Below the pieces are notes generated by a model. That model was not told the DNA's origin. It saw nothing but the letters and a program-made list of their open reading frames with translations, and searched no databases. This document shows positions 7,796 through 17,127 of a stretch of DNA of 63,529 bases, piece after piece. The DNA comes from a bacterium. Lineage in GTDB: Bacteria; Lindowbacteria; 2-12-FULL-62-27. The DNA lies in NCBI GenBank assembly GCA_016202645.1, contig JACQOF010000030.1:1-63529 (forward strand), read 5' to 3'. The position numbers and the translations under genes are program-made. Numbering within the stretch: the first letter of the stretch is position 1; each line of letters starts with the position of its first letter.

Positions 7796-10272
7796 TCTGC
7801 GGCGCGAACCAATTCCCGGGTGACCGGATGGCGGGTTGTTTGGATGACCTGTTCGGTCGGTCCGGCTTCCACGATCTCTCCCCGATCCAGAACAATCAGG
7901 CGGCCGCAAAATGCCCGGGCCAGGGCGAGATCGTGGGTGATCAGGAGATAGGACATTCGATGCCGGGATTGGAGATCGCGCATGAGCGCCAGAATTTCCG
8001 CGCCCGACGCTGAATCCAGCATCGACGTCGGCTCGTCGGCGATGATCAGACTCGGACGTAAAACAATCGCCCGGGCAAGAGCGACACGCTGGCGCTGGCC
8101 GCCGGAAAGTTGCGAGGGGAAACGGCGGCGGAATTGGTCCACCGGCGTCAGGCCGACATCTTCCAGCGCCTCGGTGACACGCCGGCGACGATCCTGCGGG
8201 CCTAAATCTCCGGTCGCGCCGTGAATCACCACCGGCTCGCCGACAATGTCCTCCACGCGCATGCCGGGATGGAGCGCGTCATACGGATCCTGAAAGATCA
8301 TGTGCATCCGGCCAAGGAGGGTTCGGCGGGCGCCGTGATTTAAATCCGTCACGTCCCGGCCTTCGAAAAAAATTCGGCCTGCCGTCGGGCGGATCAGCCC
8401 CATGATGATCCGGGCAATCGTGGTCTTGCCCGCGCCGCTCCTTCCGACAATGCCGACGGACTCGCCCTGCTTGACCTCAAAGCTGACGCCGTTTAACGTT
8501 CGCCGTTCCGCCCTGCCCGGCCACATGCGATCTGACACAAAAATTCGCGTGAGGTTGTTCACTTTGAGCAAAGCGGCATTGCCTTCGGCCACAACGGGGG
8601 CTGAAGGTTTTTCGGATGGCGCTGATCCGGCCGATGTCGGAGACATCGGCACTTGGGGCGTCGGAGACGCTGATCCGGCCAACTTGGAACAAGGACCCCG
8701 CTCGACGATTTTTCCGGAAACCATGACGGCAACGGTATCCGCCACTTGCCGGACCAGCCGAACGTCGTGCGAGATGAGAATCAAGCTCGTGCCGTGGCGT
8801 TTTCGGAGGTCATTCAGCAAGGAAATAATTTCCCGGCGCGTCACGGAATCAAGTCCGCTCGTCGGCTCATCCGCGACCACCAGGGCCGGGTTATTGGCCA
8901 GCGCCATCGCAATCACCACTCGCCGGCGCATGCCGCCGGAAAGTTCGTGCGGAAAATCCTCGGCCTGGCTTGCCGAAATCCCCACCTGTTCCAGTAGGCC
9001 CAGCGCCTGCCGGCGCGATTCCGGCCTGGACAGGGGACGATGAACCATCATCGCCTCCGCGACTTGTTCGACAATCGGGATCACCGGATTCAGGGCGTTC
9101 ATCGCGTTTTGGGGAATCAGGGACACCCGCCCGCCGCGGATGGGTCGAAGCTCGGAGGCGGTCAGGCCGAGAAGGTCGGTTCCTTCCAAAACGATTCGGC
9201 CTTCGACAATCCGGCCAGGCGGCCGGACTAAATGCAGAATCGACATGGCCAGCATCGTCTTGCCGGAACCGGACGGCCCTACGATGCCGAGGACTTCGTT
9301 GCGGTTGACGTCGAACGTCACGCCGTCGACCGCCTGGAACTCTCCGCGCGCGGTATCGAAAACCGTCACCAAGTTTTTCACGGACAGAAGACACTTTCCG
9401 TCGGGATGATCTTCAGACGATGACGGCATGGGACGATCCTTCGACGACCGGCGATGCGGCGCGTCGGCGGAATGAGCGCCGTCGGACAGGGCATGGCCGA
9501 TGAAAGCGAACGAGAGGATGGTCCCGGCGATGCAAAGCCCCGGCGGCAGGATCCACCAGAGCCACGCGTCCGTGAGGAACGCGCCGCGGGCGTTGGCGTA
9601 AAAAAGCGTCACGGCCCAGCTTTTATAGACGGGATCGCCCAAGCCGAGGAAACTCAATGAGGACTCATAAAAAATCGCGCGGTTGGCCGCCCGGACAAAC
9701 TGCGGGACCACAAGGGGGAAAATTACCGGAAAAACATGGCGAGTCATGATCCAGAAATTCCCGGCGCCCATCGCCCGCGCCGCCTGCACGTGTCCGCGCT
9801 CCCGAACGGAGAGAACCTGCGCGCGCAATTCTCTTGCGGGCCGCGCCCACAAAATCGCGCTCAAGACAAGAATCTCCATGCCAATTCCGGGCCCCAAAAA
9901 GACGCTGATGACAATGGCAAGCGGCAGAAACGGAATCGACAGCGCGCAGTCCACCACCCGCATGAGCGCGAAGTCCGGCCGGCCGCGGCAATATCCGCCG
10001 ACGAGCGCGGCGGCGGTTCCAAGAAACGTGACCAGCAGCGCCGTGAGAATTCCGACCGTAAGAGATGCGCGAGCGCCGTAGATGATTTCGCTTGCTAGAT
10101 CGTGTCCGACATCGTTTGTCCCGAGCCAATGTGAAAAACTCGGAGCCTCGAACGGCCGGCCCGTTGGCGTGTAGGGGTCGTAGGGGGCGATCAGCGGCGC
10201 GGCCAGCGCAAGACAGATCAACGCGCAGAGCATGATCAGACCCGCGCGTCCCAACCGGGAACGAGTCATCAT
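7792..10272 (-). CDS. DppC-DppD-DppF triple fusion: permease plus two ABC ATPases
   Basis: One 826-residue chain holds three normally separate parts of a peptide/nickel-class importer. Residues 1-275 are a DppC-type permease (LGTNDVGHDLASEIIYGARASL, EAA loop around ARAMGAGNFWIMTRHVFP). About 290-540 is a DppD-type ATPase with Walker A GPSGSGKT, signature LSGGMRRR and DEPTSGLD. About 575-826 is a DppF-type ATPase with GRSGAGKT, LSGGQRQR and DEPTSMLD. Linkers are short and charged or Pro/Ser-rich. Both ATPases keep all motifs, so the fusion looks functional. Its start overlaps the dppB stop by an ATGA joint. Confidence 0.85.
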   Translation of the reverse strand: MMTRSRLGRAGLIMLCALICLALAAPLIAPYDPYTPTGRPFEAPSFSHWLGTNDVGHDLASEIIYGARASLTVGILTALLVTFLGTAAALVGGYCRGRPDFALMRVVDCALSIPFLPLAIVISVFLGPGIGMEILVLSAILWARPARELRAQVLSVRERGHVQAARAMGAGNFWIMTRHVFPVIFPLVVPQFVRAANRAIFYESSLSFLGLGDPVYKSWAVTLFYANARGAFLTDAWLWWILPPGLCIAGTILSFAFIGHALSDGAHSADAPHRRSSKDRPMPSSSEDHPDGKCLLSVKNLVTVFDTARGEFQAVDGVTFDVNRNEVLGIVGPSGSGKTMLAMSILHLVRPPGRIVEGRIVLEGTDLLGLTASELRPIRGGRVSLIPQNAMNALNPVIPIVEQVAEAMMVHRPLSRPESRRQALGLLEQVGISASQAEDFPHELSGGMRRRVVIAMALANNPALVVADEPTSGLDSVTRREIISLLNDLRKRHGTSLILISHDVRLVRQVADTVAVMVSGKIVERGPCSKLAGSASPTPQVPMSPTSAGSAPSEKPSAPVVAEGNAALLKVNNLTRIFVSDRMWPGRAERRTLNGVSFEVKQGESVGIVGRSGAGKTTIARIIMGLIRPTAGRIFFEGRDVTDLNHGARRTLLGRMHMIFQDPYDALHPGMRVEDIVGEPVVIHGATGDLGPQDRRRRVTEALEDVGLTPVDQFRRRFPSQLSGGQRQRVALARAIVLRPSLIIADEPTSMLDSASGAEILALMRDLQSRHRMSYLLITHDLALARAFCGRLIVLDRGEIVEAGPTEQVIQTTRHPVTRELVRAAE

Positions 10273-11246
10273 TCCTTCACGCCCTGCCGTCGAACGCGCG
10301 GATCGATCAGAGGGTACGCCAGATCTGCCATCAAATTTGCGGCCAGCACGAGAAACACAATCAGAAGAAAAGCGCCCTGCATGACGGCGTAATCGCGGGC
10401 AAGAATGCTTTCATAAATCAACCGGCCGACGCCGGGGTACGCAAATACTGTTTCGACCACCACGTTGCCGCCGAGGAGCGTGCCCAGCATGACGGTGATG
10501 CTGGTGTAAATCGGCAGAAGCGCGTTGCGGAGCGCGTGCCGGAAAACCACGCCGCGTTCGCCGACGCCCTTGGCTTCGGCCATGACGATGTAGTCCTCCC
10601 GGAGCGCGGTAACCATCGAATACCGCGTGATGAGAAACACGCTCCCGACATGCGTGACGGTGAGCGTCGCCACCGGAAGAATGAGCCGCCGGACCACTTC
10701 GATGACCTGCGACATGCCGCCGGCCGCGCCAATCGGAACGGCGCCAAAGGCGGGCAGAAGTCCCAGCGTCACGGAAAAAACGCCGATGAGCATCATGGCG
10801 ACCCAGAATGCCGGCATGGAATCGAGGAGCATGACGAACGACAGAATTCCGATATCCTCTTTTTGGCCTCGTTTCCACGCGGCGAAAACTCCAAGCGTCA
10901 TGCCGAGGAGAACGCTGACGATCAGAGCGCTTCCGCCAAGAAGCAGTGTCCACGGCACGCGTTCGGCAAGGATTGCCGTCACGGGTTTGCCGAACCTCAG
11001 CGAAATTCCCCAGTCACCCGTCACGATGCCCGCCAGATAGCGCCCATATTGTTCGAGAATGGGGCGATCAAGGCCCACTTCGCTCAACAATTTCGCGCGC
11101 TCCGCGTCCGTGAGTTCGCTGACCGCCCGGCCGAGCAGAAAGTAAGCCGGATCGCCGGGCGCCAGACGCGGCAGGGCGAAGTTGATCGTCAACGCCACAA
11201 ACAGAGACAGGCCGTAAGCGAGGATTCGGCCGGAGAAACGATTCAT
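10269..11246 (-). CDS. Peptide/nickel-type ABC permease, DppB family
   Basis: A 325-residue inner-membrane permease. It has the DppB N-terminus (FALPRLAPGDPAYFLLG after the first membrane helix), the periplasmic region GLDRPILEQYGRYLAGIVTGDWG, and the C-terminal EAA loop EAKGVGERGVVFRHALRNAL. Start ATG 11246 is preferred over an upstream in-frame ATG at 11387 because an AAGG-type site precedes it and it lies eight bases after the dppA stop. It pairs with the permease part of the downstream fusion. Confidence 0.85.
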   Translation of the reverse strand: MNRFSGRILAYGLSLFVALTINFALPRLAPGDPAYFLLGRAVSELTDAERAKLLSEVGLDRPILEQYGRYLAGIVTGDWGISLRFGKPVTAILAERVPWTLLLGGSALIVSVLLGMTLGVFAAWKRGQKEDIGILSFVMLLDSMPAFWVAMMLIGVFSVTLGLLPAFGAVPIGAAGGMSQVIEVVRRLILPVATLTVTHVGSVFLITRYSMVTALREDYIVMAEAKGVGERGVVFRHALRNALLPIYTSITVMLGTLLGGNVVVETVFAYPGVGRLIYESILARDYAVMQGAFLLIVFLVLAANLMADLAYPLIDPRVRRQGVKE

Positions 11247-11253
11247 CGCCCGC

Positions 11254-12867
11254 CTACCTTTCCACAACATCCGCCGCGATTCCGGCGCGCGCGGAACGCG
11301 AAAGAAAAGACCATTTGTGCACGATGCCCTGACCGGGGACTTGCGCCCATCCCGCATACGCGCCGGGGCGGTAGGCCCAGTATTCATCCGGATAGTAAAG
11401 AATGAGACTCGTCGGAAATTCGTTGAACAATTCCTGCATCGCGAATCCCGCCTGCCTGCGTTCTTCCACCGATTCCGATTTTTGCCATCGTTCGATCAGG
11501 GCGTCCATTTCAGGATATGGGACTCCCTCCCGCCAGAGATATCCGGACTTGTGGGACATCACAAATTGGTCCGGGTCGGCGACGCTGTGCGGCGTGATGG
11601 ACGAAATCTGGATGTCGAAATCGTGCGCGCCGGCAAATTTTCGAAAGGCGCCCGGCTCGAGCGATTTGATCCTGGCCTTGAGGCCGACCGCGGCAAGTTG
11701 CGGCGCCAAGAGTTCGGCGGCCCGCACGTGCGTCGGTTCAGTCGAAGCCGCGGACAGTGTGATTTCAAAAGGCTTGCCGTCAGGCGATTCGCGAAACCCG
11801 TCGCTGTCGCGATCGACAAACGCGAGTTTGTCCAGAATCGCCCGCGATGCGGCCTGATCAAACGGAATGTGAATGCCGGATTTTGTCCACGGCGATTCCG
11901 GATGAGGATAGCCCATCGATCCGGGCTTCCCGCGGCCCAACACGATCGTCTCGACGAAACCATGCCGATCGACCGCCAGATTCAACGCCTTCCGAAATTC
12001 CTTGATCGAAAAGGGGAGACGCTTAAAATTCATGAGCGCCTCCACGCCTGAAAGGGCATGGGTCCGGACAACCTTGATCTCACGAATCCGGCGAAACGGC
12101 TCGATCAGTTCCGGCGGCAAAATCCTTGCGGCGGCGTCAATCTCGCCCGTCTTCAGCGCAATGAACGTGGTCGACGGATCCTTGATGATCGGCATCACGA
12201 TCTCGTCCACCGCCGGCGCGCCCAGAAAATATTCTGTGTTGGCCTTGAAACGATAAAACTGTTCGGCTGCGTGCTCGACCAGACGGTAGGGACCTGTTCC
12301 GACCGGCAGAGTGTCTGTAAAAGTTCGAGGCGCCGTGATTCCGTTCCAGACATGTTTCGGGATGATCGGCAGATCCGCCGCCGTCACGAGATCGAAGGCC
12401 GGGCACGGATCGGCGCAGACCACGGTCAGCGTCCGGCTGTCCTCCACGAAAACAGACTGCACGTTCGGAACTTTACTTGTGTGATGCGACCAGCGATTGA
12501 CCGGCCCGTCGCGGTAGTAATCGAATGTGAACTTCACATCGTCCGCGCCGAACGGAACACCGTCGTGCCACCGGATTCCCGAACGCAGGCGCACACGCCA
12601 TGTCCGGCTGTCCACCCTCCGAACGGATTCGGCCAGATGCGGCATCGGCCGGCCGACATAGGGCGAAGGCGCCATGAGTTTGTCGTACACCAACTCCAGC
12701 AGAAAATCCGAGTGCGCGTCGCCGGCCGTATAAGGCGTCACGTTGCCCGCGTCCCGTGGAATCGCAACCGTCAACCGGCGCGGCACCGGATCCGATGGAG
12801 GTTTGCCGCAGGACGCCAACGCCGCCGCGGCCGCGAAGAGAAGAACAAACGCCGCGTAACGATTCAC
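11254..12867 (-). CDS. Solute-binding lipoprotein of DppA/NikA family
   Basis: A 537-residue SBP_bac_5 protein. The N-terminus is a lipoprotein signal with lipobox LASC (Cys at about residue 20). Family motifs include LAESVRRVDSRTWRVRLRSG, RWHDGVPFGADDVKFTFDY, GTGPYRLVE and a C-terminal QELFNEFPTSLILYYPDEYW region. It should sit on the periplasmic face of the inner membrane and deliver a peptide, metal-chelate or nickel-type ligand to DppB and the DppCDF fusion. The gene follows the IspH-like gene by 12 bases in the same operon. Confidence 0.85.
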   Translation of the reverse strand: MNRYAAFVLLFAAAAALASCGKPPSDPVPRRLTVAIPRDAGNVTPYTAGDAHSDFLLELVYDKLMAPSPYVGRPMPHLAESVRRVDSRTWRVRLRSGIRWHDGVPFGADDVKFTFDYYRDGPVNRWSHHTSKVPNVQSVFVEDSRTLTVVCADPCPAFDLVTAADLPIIPKHVWNGITAPRTFTDTLPVGTGPYRLVEHAAEQFYRFKANTEYFLGAPAVDEIVMPIIKDPSTTFIALKTGEIDAAARILPPELIEPFRRIREIKVVRTHALSGVEALMNFKRLPFSIKEFRKALNLAVDRHGFVETIVLGRGKPGSMGYPHPESPWTKSGIHIPFDQAASRAILDKLAFVDRDSDGFRESPDGKPFEITLSAASTEPTHVRAAELLAPQLAAVGLKARIKSLEPGAFRKFAGAHDFDIQISSITPHSVADPDQFVMSHKSGYLWREGVPYPEMDALIERWQKSESVEERRQAGFAMQELFNEFPTSLILYYPDEYWAYRPGAYAGWAQVPGQGIVHKWSFLSRSARAGIAADVVER

Positions 12868-12879
12868 CGGACTAATCGT

Positions 12880-13785
12880 TCAGGCGGGCGCGACGGATGG
12901 CGAAATCTCATCGACATATTTTGCGACTTCGTCAATCGACCACTGCGGCACGGTGATTCCGCCGATGACTCCGACCGTCTCCGCATGCTCGAGCCATGCC
13001 GGCTGAATATCCTCCTTCCGGGAAATTCGGTGGATCCGGGCATGGACGGCCGAAGCCACCTCAAAGGAACTGCGTGAGCCGTCGCCGCCGTCGTTGATCA
13101 GAATCACCACGTCGGACTCCATCGCAACCCTCCGCGCGGCGGCCTGCCGATCATACGAGTCACTGCAGACCGTCTCCACAATTTTGACCGGTAACTGCCT
13201 CTGCCGGACGCGGTCCACGACCTTGCTCCACGTTTCGGTGTTGCCGGTCACCTGCCCGATCAACGCCAGCTTTTGTCCTTCCCGAACGGCAATCCCGTCG
13301 GCGTCTTCGGCCTTCTCCAATACCGTACAGCTCCTGCCGTGTTTAGCCGCCAGCCGCTCCGCCTCGGTGCAGTGATGACTGCCCTTGTTGCCCATGACCA
13401 GCAGATCGAATCCGTCCCTGGCAAGGCCTTCGGCCTGCCGATCCATCGTGGCGATGAACGGGCACTGAAAATCCTTCAACAGGTTCACGCCTTTTTCTTT
13501 CAGCTCGCTCTTCGTTTCCGCCGGGAACCCGTGGAATCCGAGCACTAGCCGATCGCCCGGTTTCAACTGCGCCGGATCGTGGACGACGGTGACGTTCCGA
13601 AGATTCGGGTACCGTTCCATGATATTGGGATCCTTGCGTTCAATCCGTTTCAGCGTGTCCCAGTCTCCCCCGGAATTCTGGTGAGCCGCAAGAAACGGCC
13701 CCTCTTTTTGGGCCGCCCTGTTCATTTTATCGTAGGCATTCACGATGCCGACGCACAATCCGATTTCGGACTTGATGACTTTCAT
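12880..13785 (-). CDS. IspH/LytB-like iron-sulfur protein, divergent paralogue
   Basis: A 301-residue protein with the three-fold IspH layout. Three cysteines expected to ligate an Fe-S cluster are present: LCVGIVNA (residue 11), DFQCPFI (about 108) and ETVCSDSYDRQ (about 208), as is the late VGVIGGITVPQWSIDEV strand. The substrate-binding residues of true IspH are altered: the GH..HPE motif reads GNKGSHHCTE, so the catalytic Glu position is not conserved, and the SxN pair reads differently. I infer an IspH-fold redox or cluster protein with another job. It lies between the TonB receptor and dppA in one operon, preceded by GGAAGG. Confidence 0.7.
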   Translation of the reverse strand: MKVIKSEIGLCVGIVNAYDKMNRAAQKEGPFLAAHQNSGGDWDTLKRIERKDPNIMERYPNLRNVTVVHDPAQLKPGDRLVLGFHGFPAETKSELKEKGVNLLKDFQCPFIATMDRQAEGLARDGFDLLVMGNKGSHHCTEAERLAAKHGRSCTVLEKAEDADGIAVREGQKLALIGQVTGNTETWSKVVDRVRQRQLPVKIVETVCSDSYDRQAAARRVAMESDVVILINDGGDGSRSSFEVASAVHARIHRISRKEDIQPAWLEHAETVGVIGGITVPQWSIDEVAKYVDEISPSVAPA

Positions 13786-13807
13786 GTGTCTCTGCCTTCC
13801 TTTCTTG

Positions 13808-15994
13808 TCAATACTCCGTCGTCAGCGCGAATTTGAAATTGATTCCCGGCTCGACGATCGGATTGAAATCGGTCTGAGCCGACGAGACCGACTCGCGGGT
13901 TAAATGGTTCTTGAACTGTTTGTTCAAAATGTTATCAACCCCGAGCGTCAGCCGCATCGGCCTCGCGCCGCCGTAGATTTTTTGCAAATCGACGCCGCCC
14001 CGCAGATCAAACACCGAGTATCCCGGCGTCCGAAACTCCGCGGTCGGATCGATCTGATTCTGCCGGTCGACCATCCGGCAGGCCAGTTCCGCGTCGAAAC
14101 GGCCGGCAGGATCGTCATGCCGGACGCCCGCCAGCGCCGTCATCGGCGGCGCCGCCGACATGGGCTTCCGGTCGGTCTTGTTCGTTCCTCTCACGTACGA
14201 GAGATTGCCAAACATCGTCCGGCCCCGTCCCAACGGCGCCGACCATTCGAGTTCGTATCCCTCGTATTCGACGCGTGAAACATTCTGCCTCTGGGTCACA
14301 TTGTTCCCCGCGAAGACGGTGTTCACGGACACGATGAGGTCCCTCACCTGCGTGATAAAATAGGTGAACCGGCCCCGGGCCTTCTTCGTGTGGAATCTAA
14401 ATCCTCCCTCGTACGTTTTCCCCTTTTCCGATTTCAATTCCGGATTCGGAATCTGCTTGACCGTGAAGCCGTATTTTTCCAGCGGCTCCGGCGCGCGAAA
14501 CGACGTGGCCGCGCTCAGGTTCAGATCGAGCGTTTCCGACAGGCGGTAGATCAGGCCGAAACTGCCGGTCCGCGCGTCCTCGGCGGTTCTGGGGTTGGCC
14601 TTCAGGATCGCGGTGGCGGCGGCGGTCGTCGCGGGCTCGAATTCCGTCTTGAAGACCGCGTGGTCATAGCGGCCTGTCGCCGTCATCGACAGCCGCTCCG
14701 TGGCCTCGATCTCGTCCTGGAAAAAAAGTCCGACGTCCTTGAAGATCGCGTCCGGGAAATCCTTCTTCGTCTTGTCGGTCTGATTGTTGAGCGATCCGTC
14801 CGCGTTGAAGTACTTGGCGATGGTGCGGGTGATGGTTCCATGCCGTTTGTCAAACACGAAATCCGATCCGAGGGTGAGGCGGTGTTTCAAATTTGTCAGT
14901 GCGCCTCGCGACGGCCTGCCGCCCCGGTCAACGTCGAAGACCGTAAACACATTGAGTCCCCACGTCGTCACAGGCGTGCTCTGAATGCTCGTCGTGTCCG
15001 ACCGCGTCTTGGAGCGGTCGATATGGTTCGGCGTCGATTTCTGTTTTTTGTAGAACCATCCGGCCCGCACGGGCGGAAGACCCTTCATCAGCTCTCTGCC
15101 CTCATAAAATACGCTCACGTCATCCTGATCGCCCGGATCGAACGTGCGGATGATGGTGGGCGGCCCGGGGGCGCCGAGGCCGTTGGGAAACCCGATGTTC
15201 TTTCCACGGATGATTTTCGCGGTGACGTCGAAATGGTGTTTCTCCGAATACTCGTATCCCGATTTGAGATCCATGCTGAAATTTTTGAACTGGCTGTTCT
15301 TGATGTCGCCCGCGGGCGTGCGCGTGTTGTCGGCGTCCCAGAAGGTCATCCCAAGGAGCGAATCGAACCCCGTCCGCGCGCCGCCAAGTTCCAGCCGGCC
15401 CCGGGCGTACTCGTTCACGGTGCTGTAGCCGGCGTTGGTACGCGCCTGCCACCGGAATGTTCCGTCCGGATTGGGTCTGGCGCGCCGCGTGATGACGTTC
15501 ACCACGCCGGTCAGGCCATCGCTGCCGTAGATGGACGAGCCCGCGCCGCCGCGGATGACTTCGATCCGCTCCACCTGATCTGGGTCAAACAGGGTAAACG
15601 TCCGGACCCGGCCGCCGCGCACAGGCTGGCCATCCACGAGCACCGGCACGCGGGCCTCCTGCGAACTCATGCCGCGGATGTTCACCTGCGTCCCCAGAAT
15701 CCCGTCGCGGCTCTGATGAACGCCCGGCATGTCCTTGAGCACGTCCGTCAGACTGTACGGCATCCGTTCCACGATGTCCTGCCTCGTCATGACGCCGACC
15801 GTGGCCGGCACCTCATCCACGGATTTTTCCAGCCGCGTCGCCGTCACCTGAACAGTCGGAAGGACGAACACCTCGTCCGACGATTGGGCCTCCTCTGCGG
15901 CGGCGGGAAAGGCAAACAGAATCAGAAATAGAATTTTTAAGAAAGTTGAAAATTGAAAATTGAGCATTGAGAATTGAGCCTCTTTCTTTTTCAT
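13808..15994 (-). CDS. TonB-dependent outer-membrane receptor
   Basis: A 728-residue receptor. After a signal segment ending FAFPAAAEE comes a TonB-box-like VFVLPTVQVTATR, then the plug (VGVMTRQDIVERMPYSLTDVLKDMPGV, NIRGMSSQEARVPVLVDGQPV, IEVIRGGAGSSIYGSDGLTGVVNVITR) and a C-terminal barrel. The C-terminus ends FALTTEY, with an aromatic terminal residue as in outer-membrane barrels. ATG 15994 overlaps the tonB stop (ATGA), fixing the start. Residues about 6-18 are encoded by a seven-base tandem repeat, which is odd for a signal peptide. The ligand is unknown, but the operon suggests a metal chelate or similar. Confidence 0.9.
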   Translation of the reverse strand: MKKKEAQFSMLNFQFSTFLKILFLILFAFPAAAEEAQSSDEVFVLPTVQVTATRLEKSVDEVPATVGVMTRQDIVERMPYSLTDVLKDMPGVHQSRDGILGTQVNIRGMSSQEARVPVLVDGQPVRGGRVRTFTLFDPDQVERIEVIRGGAGSSIYGSDGLTGVVNVITRRARPNPDGTFRWQARTNAGYSTVNEYARGRLELGGARTGFDSLLGMTFWDADNTRTPAGDIKNSQFKNFSMDLKSGYEYSEKHHFDVTAKIIRGKNIGFPNGLGAPGPPTIIRTFDPGDQDDVSVFYEGRELMKGLPPVRAGWFYKKQKSTPNHIDRSKTRSDTTSIQSTPVTTWGLNVFTVFDVDRGGRPSRGALTNLKHRLTLGSDFVFDKRHGTITRTIAKYFNADGSLNNQTDKTKKDFPDAIFKDVGLFFQDEIEATERLSMTATGRYDHAVFKTEFEPATTAAATAILKANPRTAEDARTGSFGLIYRLSETLDLNLSAATSFRAPEPLEKYGFTVKQIPNPELKSEKGKTYEGGFRFHTKKARGRFTYFITQVRDLIVSVNTVFAGNNVTQRQNVSRVEYEGYELEWSAPLGRGRTMFGNLSYVRGTNKTDRKPMSAAPPMTALAGVRHDDPAGRFDAELACRMVDRQNQIDPTAEFRTPGYSVFDLRGGVDLQKIYGGARPMRLTLGVDNILNKQFKNHLTRESVSSAQTDFNPIVEPGINFKFALTTEY
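15946..15980. repeat. Five tandem 7-bp repeats inside the receptor start
   Basis: On + the units are TTGAAAA, TTGAAAA, TTGAGCA, TTGAGAA and TTGAGCC. They lie between the receptor start codon and its hydrophobic signal core. Seven is not a multiple of three, so gain or loss of one unit would shift the frame. Confidence 0.8.
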
Positions 15995-16692
15995 TTCACG
16001 CGGACGCCTTCTTTGAGACTGAACTCCACCGGCACAACGCATATGCCTTCGATGGGCTTTGCCCCCCGCATCGCGGGAACGAACTTCCATCGCCGGACCG
16101 CATCCAGCGCGGCGCCGTCGAGAAGAGAAAAGTCGCTGGTCTTGTCGACGGAAACGGCCAGGACGCCGCCCGTTTCCGAAATTCGTACCTTGAGCAGCAC
16201 CAGACCCTCGGCCCACCGGCGGCGCGCCTCGATCGGATAATCCGGCGGCGGATTGTGGGAATAGGCCGGAAGAACGACGCGCATGTCCTGTGTCCCCTCC
16301 TCGGCCGATCCGGCAGTTTGCGTCACCTCGGTCGGTTCCGATGGGCTCTCCAGCGCCGGTTCGTCCGAGCGAGAAAATTTCGGGCCGACTGCCGCAGCAG
16401 GGATTATTTCTTCGACAGGCTTGACGGCCGGCTCCGCCATCGGCGGCGCCGGCCGGCTCGTTTGACGTTCAGGCTCGGTCCGGCGTTCGGATGCCTTCGC
16501 CTCCACCACCTCCAGCCAGATTCGGCCGACCGATGATTCGAGGGGAAGCTGCGCCGCCGTATGACGGGGCGGCGTAAAAATGAGGACGGCCGCATGAGAC
16601 GCCAGGGAAACGAGCAGGGCGACGCTCAAGATTCGGATGGAGCAGAGATCCGGCCAGCGGGCCGTGGCCTCCGGGTTGGAAAAAATGACCAT
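15991..16692 (-). CDS. tonB: TonB energy-transducing protein
   Basis: A 233-residue TonB-family protein. It has an N-terminal cytoplasmic stub and membrane anchor (SIRILSVALLVSLASHAAVLIF), a Pro/Glu-rich periplasmic spacer (about residues 65-140) and a C-terminal TonB domain with PPPDYPIEARRRWAEGLVLLKV and LDGAALDAVRRWKFVPA. It transmits proton-motive force from ExbB/ExbD to the receptor encoded by the next gene. It lies three bases after exbD and overlaps the receptor start. Confidence 0.9.
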   Translation of the reverse strand: MVIFSNPEATARWPDLCSIRILSVALLVSLASHAAVLIFTPPRHTAAQLPLESSVGRIWLEVVEAKASERRTEPERQTSRPAPPMAEPAVKPVEEIIPAAAVGPKFSRSDEPALESPSEPTEVTQTAGSAEEGTQDMRVVLPAYSHNPPPDYPIEARRRWAEGLVLLKVRISETGGVLAVSVDKTSDFSLLDGAALDAVRRWKFVPAMRGAKPIEGICVVPVEFSLKEGVRVK

Positions 16693-16695
16693 GAC

Positions 16696-17127
16696 CTAGG
16701 GCGTCGACGGCGACGCCGTTTCGAGGGAAATTTTTGCCAGGCCCGCCTGCCGGCAGGCATCCATCACCGCAATGACGGTGTCGTAACGTGCCGCCCGGTC
16801 GACAAACAGATAGACCTCACGGGCGGCGGGGAAGGAGGCCCGATGAGACTGAAGGCGGCCCGGCAGTTCATTTTTACTGACGCGCTCCTTGTTCATAAAA
16901 ATTTCGCCGGATTCGGTAATTGTCAACGTCAACCTATCGGCGCGGTCGGGGTCGGCGGCGACGGCGCCGGGCAGATGGACCTTGATACCGCGGTGGACGG
17001 TCATGTTGAGCATGCCGTAGAGAAGCACAGTCAGGATCAGAAAAATGGTGTCAATCATGGGGACCATGTCGATGTGGACGGACTCCTGCTCGGATTGGGC
17101 GTCGAAAAATCTTCTCCGGATTCTCAT
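16696..17127 (-). CDS. exbD: ExbD/TolR family proton-channel subunit
   Basis: A 143-residue protein with one transmembrane helix containing the essential Asp (VPMIDTIFLILTVLLYGML) and a periplasmic domain ending DTVIAVMDACRQAGLAKISLE, both typical of ExbD. Its start overlaps the exbB stop by four bases. Confidence 0.9.
   Translation of the reverse strand: MRIRRRFFDAQSEQESVHIDMVPMIDTIFLILTVLLYGMLNMTVHRGIKVHLPGAVAADPDRADRLTLTITESGEIFMNKERVSKNELPGRLQSHRASFPAAREVYLFVDRAARYDTVIAVMDACRQAGLAKISLETASPSTP

Noticed and set aside
12058-13077. 339-residue open frame on +
   Set aside because: Antisense to dppA and the IspH-like gene, both of which have clear domain matches; Arg/His-rich shadow.
14390-15931. 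513-residue open frame on +
   Set aside because: Lies opposite the TonB-dependent receptor; no motif, Arg/His-rich, no ribosome site.
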